DNA of 64,000 nucleotides from Paramacrobiotus metropolitanus (Eukaryota; Tardigrada; Eutardigrada; Parachela; Macrobiotidae), in NCBI RefSeq assembly GCF_019649055.1, contig NW_026570258.1:62001-126000 (forward strand). The letters are read 5' to 3'. Made by a program: the position numbers and the translations under genes. The notes under the pieces are model-generated. The model was not told the DNA's origin and did not search any database. It saw nothing but the letters and a program-made list of their open reading frames with translations. Shown here in pieces: positions 57,508 through 64,000 of the stretch; positions within the stretch are counted from its first letter, which is position 1, and every line of letters starts with the position of its first letter.

Positions 57508-57894
57508 ATGGCAGATTCTGCAGCAGCCAGATCTTAGAATTTAATTTCCACATATAACATATTAGTAACAATAAACATATTAGTAATATTTCAACAAACT
57601 TTGCTAACAGTCATGATTCTGCCGGGAAATTGATGGATTTAATTGCACTTACTGCACCTTCCAACTTGTGTACAGAAAACCTATTACTTCGCTCCCTTGT
57701 GATGCGCTTTGGCTGCACTAGAATCGCACCACGAAAGATTTTGTTACCTTTGTGTATAAAAATATGCTTACAGCAGCAAAACTATCCGGTAGAGCTCCCA
57801 TCCGTACAAACAGCATCTACGATGCAATAATATTCATTCAAAAAATAACAGCAGACTACACTTTTACTTTGCACCTTTACTCATAATATCGCTA

Positions 57895-58088
57895 TGCAGA
57901 ATTACTCTGTATGTATGAAGTCTGTATGTATGACTCTCTCTGTACTCTGTATGTATGAAGTTCAATTGTTAAATTCACTCTTCATGCGACCGTACTCTGT
58001 ACTCTGTATGTATGAAGTACTATGTACTCTGTATGTATGAAGTACTCTGTATGTATGAAGTTCAATTGTTAAATTCACTCTTCATGCG
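57895..58088. repeat. Direct repeats upstream of receptor copy E
   Basis: CTCTGTATGTATGAAGT recurs six times or so. A 39-nt block starting GTTCAATTGTTAAATTCACT occurs at about 57959 and 58058. Confidence 0.8.
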
Positions 58089-58108
58089 ACAGCTGTTCAG
58101 AAGTCAGG

Positions 58109-59138
58109 ATGCCATCCAACATGTCCAATACAACAACCAACTACTCTGATCTCAGCGGCTCGGCTGTGTCCGTAGCCGTGTTTGCTGCCGTGAAGCTGCT
58201 GCTTAATGGATGCCTGTTGTTGCTCTTCATGACACGCCGAGACCTACGCACCCCGTTTGCTGTTTATCTCATGAATCTGTTGTCCGCTAATATCTTCATA
58301 ACACTGGAGGATCCTCTGATCGTTTTGGAACTGCTACAGCAGCGCTGGTACTTGACATCCATACTGTGCAATATTAGAATCTACCTGGAACAAATGGGCA
58401 GTGCTCTGACTGTGCATGCGCACCTTATGGTTACGATCAATCGCGTCTGGGCGTTGAGTCTCCCGATTAGTTATCGAAATCTACACACACGAAAATAATA
58501 AAAAATTGGCGTTTCTACTTTGCTGGTTCTGTACTGCAATGTGCTTTGCTGCTTCTGTACTGCCATGTGCTGATGGCGCCGTATTTGCTAATCGACGCCT
58601 TGTATTTCCGACCGAATATGAATTACGCAGCTAAGTGCGTAGTGGTTAGTAAAGCGCAGCCTATACTTAGCAAATTCATCAAAATTTGGATCAACATTGC
58701 CCCGGTGTTCGTTGTTCTACTATCGTATCCGTACTTACTATGGAAAACCATGAATACCGGCAAACGAAGCTTCCGAAAAGCAGAAACGGTTAAAAAAGCG
58801 CTCAGCAGCAAAAAATATGGAAGTGGAGCAAAAGAAAACCGGCACGCTTTTGGATATTGACGGCGCTGACCAGTAGTATCATGGTTTGTTTGATACCCAC
58901 AAAGATAATTGGGATATTGGCGGTTTTCTTCGATATGCAGGTACCGGCAGCCGTGGTAGTCGTATGCGCGGATATATTGCCTGCGTGTCAGTATGCATTC
59001 GATCCGATTATTATTGCGTGGACGGTGGAAGATATTCGGGGTGTCCTGCATTCCACTGTTTCCAAATTTAGGGGCTTTCGAAAAAACGGCACTGCTGCAA
59101 GAAGCTTACTGTTGAAGAAATTGGGTAAACCACTGTAA
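58109..59138 (+). pseudogene. Rhodopsin-like 7TM receptor, copy E (frame breaks)
   Basis: ATG 58109 (MPSNMSNTTT). TM1-TM3 to a stop at 58498 near an A-rich patch; TM4-TM5 in 58546-58860 (WLLIDA replaced by YLLIDALYFRP); TM6-TM7 in a further frame to 59138 (MVCLIPTK, QYAFDPIIIAWTVEDI). The last break sits at a T-run (58842-58845) which has one more T in the duplicate at 60003-60007. Confidence 0.8.
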
Positions 59139-59821
59139 AGAGTATGAGGTGTTCTTTCTGCGGCAGATCTTCCATGCTTTTGCGACGTTCGTACTTTGCA
59201 TGTGCTATACCCCGTGTAACAGAAACATGCACGTAGCAACAATAGTGTTGTTTATTCTGTATCCAGAAAATTCTTGAATGTTCCGGTCATTGATACATAA
59301 ACTGAAACCAGCCGTCTAAAACTTGCATTAACAACAACCGTGAGCAGGAAACGCGGGTGCTCTATAGTCTGGAAAAAGGGAATTGTTAGCAGCATGGACT
59401 TCGTTTTGTGACCGTGCTAACCGGAAGTGTGGTGTGCTGGACAACGGTCAAGCCACTGGATACTGTTAGGCTCCTGCGGTATCAGTCTGCCGGTTCTGAA
59501 TTTGGTTGGAGGTGTTCTTCACTCAGTACAGAGAATCCTTGACCTGATTCTTTGTTTGATGGTTTTGAAGAAGTTTCGACTACTCGTTATATATCAAGCA
59601 ACGAACTGCTTTCGTACTCGAAAACTGGCAACGGTCATACAAGCAGGAAGAGAAAAAGCAGCTTTTGCAACCTCTTTAACTGTGCAGACAGGCCCGCCAG
59701 AAGGGGGGGCGCACCGGCGGGCGCCCCCTTTTTCGGATTTTTGACCGCCGGGGGGGGGGCATTTAAAGTACTGGAAGGGGGCGGGGCGAGGCTGGACGAC
59801 GTGTCACGTGTTACTTTTCAA
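59139..59821. other. Receptor 3' flank and GC-rich junction
   Basis: No gene. 59690-59790 is extremely G/C-rich with runs of 7-10 G and an inverted GGGGGGCGC/GCGCCCCC, just before the duplicated receptor fragment. Confidence 0.5.
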
Positions 59822-60224
59822 ACTTAGCAAATTCATCAAAATTTGGATCAACATTGCCCCGGTGTTCGTTGTTCTACTATCGTATCCGTACTTACTATGG
59901 AAAACCATGAATACCGGCAAACGAAGCTTCCGAAAAGCAGAAACGGTTAAAAAAGCGCTCAGCAGCAAAAAATATGGAAGTGGAGCAAAAGAAAACCGGC
60001 ACGCTTTTTGGATATTGACGGCGCTGACCAGTAGTATCATGGTTTGTTTGATACCCACAAAGATAATTGGGATATTGGCGGTTTTCTTCGATATGCAGGT
60101 ACCGGCAGCCGTGGTAGTCGTATGCGCGGATATATTGCCTGCGTGTCAGTATGCATTCGATCCGATTATTATTGCGTGGACGGTGGAAGATATTCGGGGT
60201 GTCCTGCATTCCACTGTTTCCAAA
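59822..60224 (+). pseudogene. Receptor copy F: partial duplicate of copy E
   Basis: Nearly identical to 58665-59066 (TM5 to TM7), lacking TM1-TM4 and the tail. It differs by one T in a homopolymer, which keeps copy F open where copy E breaks. It is fused at an A-run to sequence homologous to 3608 onward. Confidence 0.88.
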
Positions 60225-60385
60225 AATCTTTTAAAGCTCGCATTAGTACAAGCAGTATTTACATAAGATACAATAACAACCATGCAAAAACAAGCAGCCG
60301 GTTTAACGCTACACTCCTATACTGCAAAGGTGCAACATCACCTGCACATACAATATCGGTATAAAAGTTTAATTGCGTCTTTCAC

Positions 60386-61703
60386 GGCAGGGGATAAAAG
60401 GTGGCAGTGGCACATGCCACTGGCAACTGCCACCGGCAGTGGCAGTTGCCACTACGCGTTCTGGCAAACGATAAAACGTGGCAACTTAAAAAAACTCGGA
60501 ATCAGCTTGAGTCTTGTGCCTGCGCTTTCCAGTGCAACGAGAGCTGCAACGCTGTTCAGCAGACGCGACTCTCGGGGAATACTCCTAAAACCAGTGCCGC
60601 TAACGATCAAAGCGCGGTAATGCGACTGTATTGCAGAAGCGTTTCGTTCGTGCATTCAGATAACAGCAGGCAATTTCGAAAACCAGTTTGATCACGGATG
60701 ACACATCAACATGTCCTGAATGACTGAATTATAATCTGTCACCTCTTGATTAGCATGGCGTAAAACAAACGACTTTAACAAAGGAAGGGAAGAGGGAGGA
60801 GGAAGGAGAACCGTATCTGTCATGAAAAACACAACGAAAATGGAGAAAAGTCGTCGTGTAGCATTTAATTTTTCGCTTGAGTGCTGGCAATGCACGAAAA
60901 CTGATAAGATTGCATTAAACTACAGGTCCATGCAATTCCTTAAAAAACCTTAATGCAGAATTTATGCTTATTAAACACAAACGCTATAGTCGATTGTGCA
61001 GATTTCTATAATTAGTAAGTAAATACTGCAATAAAATTATTCGAGATCAAAGCTGCGCCGGACGCAATGCATGCCGAATTTCAGCCGTCTTTGCCCTCTA
61101 TTAATGGGGCACATGGACGGTTGTCGCACATACGTGGAAAACACCACCTGAGAGAGCTCAAAGGCTTTAGTTCCGCCCCACACTAGTAGTAAGACAATGG
61201 GGAAAAGGCCAGAGCGGTTGATACTGGCAGACAAAGAGGGCGCCCGCCTCAGTGAGCAAAGGGGCTTTGAAACACATTACAGAGCCCAAATTCAAAACGT
61301 CACTACCACAGCAAAGATGTTGTCCTACAACTTGCTCAGTCTTCATGTTTCTCCAGTTTTCGGTGCCGCATTTGTTCCCATGGTCGGGCGGCTAAGTTTT
61401 AAGGTTTTAATTAGGTTTTAACGAGAAAAATGGTGTCTACTTTAAAGTTGGCAGACGTAAAGCGTATTTTAGCGACGAGGAACCGACGAGCGTTCCAGCG
61501 CTCATCCAAATGGAAGGCGCGAGCACAAGACTCAGGCTGAGCCTCAGCTTGAGGTGTCCATGATTAAGTTCTATAATTTGCATTTGTGAAGGAAAAAAAA
61601 CAGAACTTATCGTTGGATGGCACAAATCTTCTCGAACTGATTCCTAATTTTTCGAGTTGCCACGTTTTATCGCTTGCCAGAACGCGTAGTGGCAACTGCC
61701 ACC
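60386..61703. mobile_element. TIR transposon, copy 3, chimeric flanks
   Basis: The left flank and TSD GTCTTTCAC (60377-60385) equal copy 1; the truncated right end and everything after equal copy 2. Confidence 0.88.
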
Positions 61704-61757
61704 GTCTGTGTCTGTACCGCTTTCTTCTCTCGGTCACGTTACCGGATCATAGCTAAC

Positions 61758-63075
61758 GGCCCATGCTCAAACTCGGACTTGGACTCGGACTTGGACTACT
61801 AAAACTTGGACATGGACTTCACTTGGGCTCTAAAACTTGGACTTCACTTGGACTTTATAACTCGGACTTCACTTGGGCTCTAAAACTTGGACTTCACTTG
61901 GACTCTAAAACTTGGACCTTACTTGGACTCTAAAACTTCGACTTTAGTTTTAGAGTCGAAGTCAGACTTCGACTTGGAATTAGGCGTTTCTTATGTTTCT
62001 CATGTCTTCTTACGTCTCCTCGTGGTTTCTTAGGTTTCTTAGGTTTCTTAGGTTTCTCAGGTTTCTAAGGTTTCTTAGGTTTCTTTGGTATTCTTAGGTT
62101 TTCTTAGGTTTCTTAGATTTCTTAGGGTTTTTTAGGTATTCTTAGGTTTATTAGGTTTTCTTAGGTTTCTTAGGTTATTCTTAGGTTATTCTTAGGTTTT
62201 CTAGGTTTTCTTAGGTTTCTTAGGTTTTCTTAGGTTTCCTAGGTTTTTTAGGTTATTCTTAGGTTATTCTTAGGTTTTCTAGGTTTTCTTAGGTTTCTTA
62301 GGTTTCTTAGGTTTCTTAGGTTTCTCAGGTTTCTTAGGTTTCTTAGGTTTTTTAGGTTATTCTTAGGTTATTCTTAGGTTTTCTAGGTTTTCTTAGGTTT
62401 CTTAGGTTTCTTAGGTTTCTCAGGTTTCTAGGGTTTCTTAGGTTTCTTTGGTATTCTAAGGTTTTCTTAGGTTTCTTAGATTTCTTAGGGTTTTTTTAGG
62501 TATTCTTAGGTTTATTAGGTTTTCTTAGGTTTCTTAGGTTATTCTTAGGTTTTCTAGGTTTTCTTAGGTTTCTTAGGTTTCTTAGGTTTCTGAATACCAA
62601 GGAATACCTAGATAACCTAAGAAATGCTAGTAACCTCAGAAACCTAAGAACACCCAACAAACCTGAGAAACCTAAGAAATCTGAGAAACCTGAGAAAACA
62701 TGAAGAAACGTAAGAAGACATGAGAAACGCCTAAATCCAAGGCCTTGTCCCGATTTCAAAGCGAATCTCACTATGGTACGGTTGCTCAACCCCACGAGGT
62801 GGCTGTATGCAGTGGCCACGCCTACAGATACGGTACGCGAAGCCACCTCGCGAGGTGGAGTTGCTGTATCGCAACGAGATTCGCTTTGAATTCGGGACGA
62901 GGCCCAAGTCTAAGTCATAAAGTCCGAGTTTTAGAGTCCAAGTGAAGTCCAAGTTTTAGAGTCCAAGCGAAGTCCGAGTTTTAGAATCCAATTGAAGTCC
63001 AAGTTTTAGAGTCCAAGTGAAGTCCAAGTTTTAGTCGTCCAAGTCCGAGTCCAAGTCCGAGCTTGAGCGCGGGCC
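61758..63075. mobile_element. Fold-back element with internal minisatellite, copy 2
   Basis: Near-identical to 47497-48813 including the 9-bp duplication ATAGCTAAC (61749-61757, 63076-63084). The minisatellite differs by a few units. Confidence 0.88.
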
Positions 63076-63512
63076 ATAGCTAACTACTGTAATAATATCA
63101 GTCGAACTGCATGGGTTGACGTCTAGGTAAATCTAAAACCACCGGTGACCGCTCAAACCCAATTAGCTCAAATTCCGTTGCAACTGTAACTATTCTCTTT
63201 CAAACTCTGCCTGAAGAAAGCTTAGAATAGCTCATATTGCTTCAAAAGATCCGTGCAGCGTGTCCCAGCTGAACTGGTTGCCAAGCGGACTGCGGCGGAG
63301 GTAAGAACTGAACTATAAGGGTAAAATTACTTTTGTTTTCGGAGTTACTAATCACTAATGGTACCTTAAACATTATATTGTTAACCAAAGCTTTTAACAT
63401 ACTATAAAATGCAGGAGAATATAATGCACGTTTCTGCAATACCGTGAGTCTGGGAGAATTATTATTATTATTCATCGTGGAGCAGGTAGCCCATTTCCGG
63501 CTAGGGTAACAT

Positions 63513-64000
63513 TCTAGCAAGGATTTTAAACCTGGCCAAATAGCAAAATCGAGTGCAGATAGACAGAAAAGACTTCTTAAACAAAATTGACACGGTTCAA
63601 AGCTTGCTTAAAGGCACCAATACTACGAATATCGAACAGATAAGAAAAATTAGAATCAGAATTCCAAGCAAAGGTCGTCTCGCCAACTTTCTTCTTCGCT
63701 TCCGCCTTGATCAGGATGCGGTTTCTATTCCGAAGGTTGTATGGCTTGATACGGTCATCAAATTCCACCATCTCAGAGATGTACTGCGGCACATGGAATT
63801 TTTCCGGATGTTTGATCTTGTACAGCCATATCGCTTCCTTTTGTTTCCATCTCTTGAAGAGCGGTAAGATCCCATGTTGGTTCATGAACGATTCCGTGGG
63901 TATCTTTGCGTAGTTTGCAGCCGCTCGGACACCGTTACGATGCATTGCGGCCAATTTTTCCCGCAAGCGCACAGATGCCCCGCTCCACACTGTAGAGCAA
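63513..64000 (-). mobile_element. LINE copy 2, 3' part, cut by the window end
   Basis: Matches 49250-49737 of the first LINE nearly base for base (RT thumb/C-terminus, e.g. AMHRNGVRAAANYAKIPTES). Confidence 0.9.

Noticed and set aside
57895-58088. CTCTGTATGTATGAAGT repeats as a CRISPR-like array
   Set aside because: The context is eukaryotic, spacing is irregular, and there are no unique spacers of constant length.

Overview
The window is invertebrate nuclear DNA. Its genes have short spliceosomal introns (about 55-80 nt, GT...AG). It carries a tandemly expanded family of rhodopsin-like seven-helix receptors, a host BTB/BACK plus F-box-like gene, and many eukaryotic transposons. A tardigrade is my best guess, from the general look of the receptor, BTB and F-box expansions, but nothing here proves the species.

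The centre (7576-30278) is one complete Polinton/Maverick (adintovirus-like) element. It has ~147-bp terminal inverted repeats beginning AGTAGTATG and a perfect 6-bp target-site duplication CCGCTT (7570-7575 and 30279-30284). It sits inside a minus-strand host open reading frame that reads in frame across the empty site. It encodes the full Polinton core: protein-primed DNA polymerase B, chromodomain integrase, packaging ATPase, adenain-like protease, double-jelly-roll major capsid protein, penton-like minor capsid protein and two small basic virion proteins. It also has an unusual accessory set: a TATA-binding-protein-like gene, a tandem PC4-like coactivator, an ANP32-like acidic leucine-rich protein, a BIR/RING IAP, an intron-rich Ulp1/C48-like cysteine protease, an RNase H-like ORF and a 419-aa candidate regulator. 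Four intergenic regions inside the element share GTAAYCG / CGGTGAT palindromic boxes upstream of these genes. With the TBP- and PC4-like genes this suggests a dedicated transcription programme carried by the element, which is the main discovery of the window.

Layout. 1-7090: three receptor paralogues (A-C) and a 9-bp-TSD terminal-inverted-repeat transposon. 7091-7575 and 30285-31321: the two halves of the interrupted host gene. 28240-30225: a pogo-like element nested in the right Polinton TIR. 31-46 kb: mostly non-coding DNA with MITEs (two pogo-like, one piggyBac-like), a small two-exon PPxY membrane protein, a dynein heavy-chain fragment and a multi-pass membrane gene. 46.1-52.2 kb: a second copy of the TIR transposon, a fold-back element with a TTAGGTTTC-type minisatellite, and a minus-strand LINE. 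53.5-56.5 kb: a reverse transcriptase with a C-terminal endonuclease-like domain, split by a hAT-like element. 56.7-60.2 kb: three more receptor copies, all broken or partial. 60.2-64 kb: a near-identical duplicate of 46.1-49.7 kb.

Many otherwise conserved genes, viral-type and host alike, contain single frame breaks, often at homopolymers. Either the copies are decaying or the assembly carries indel errors; the sequence alone does not decide.
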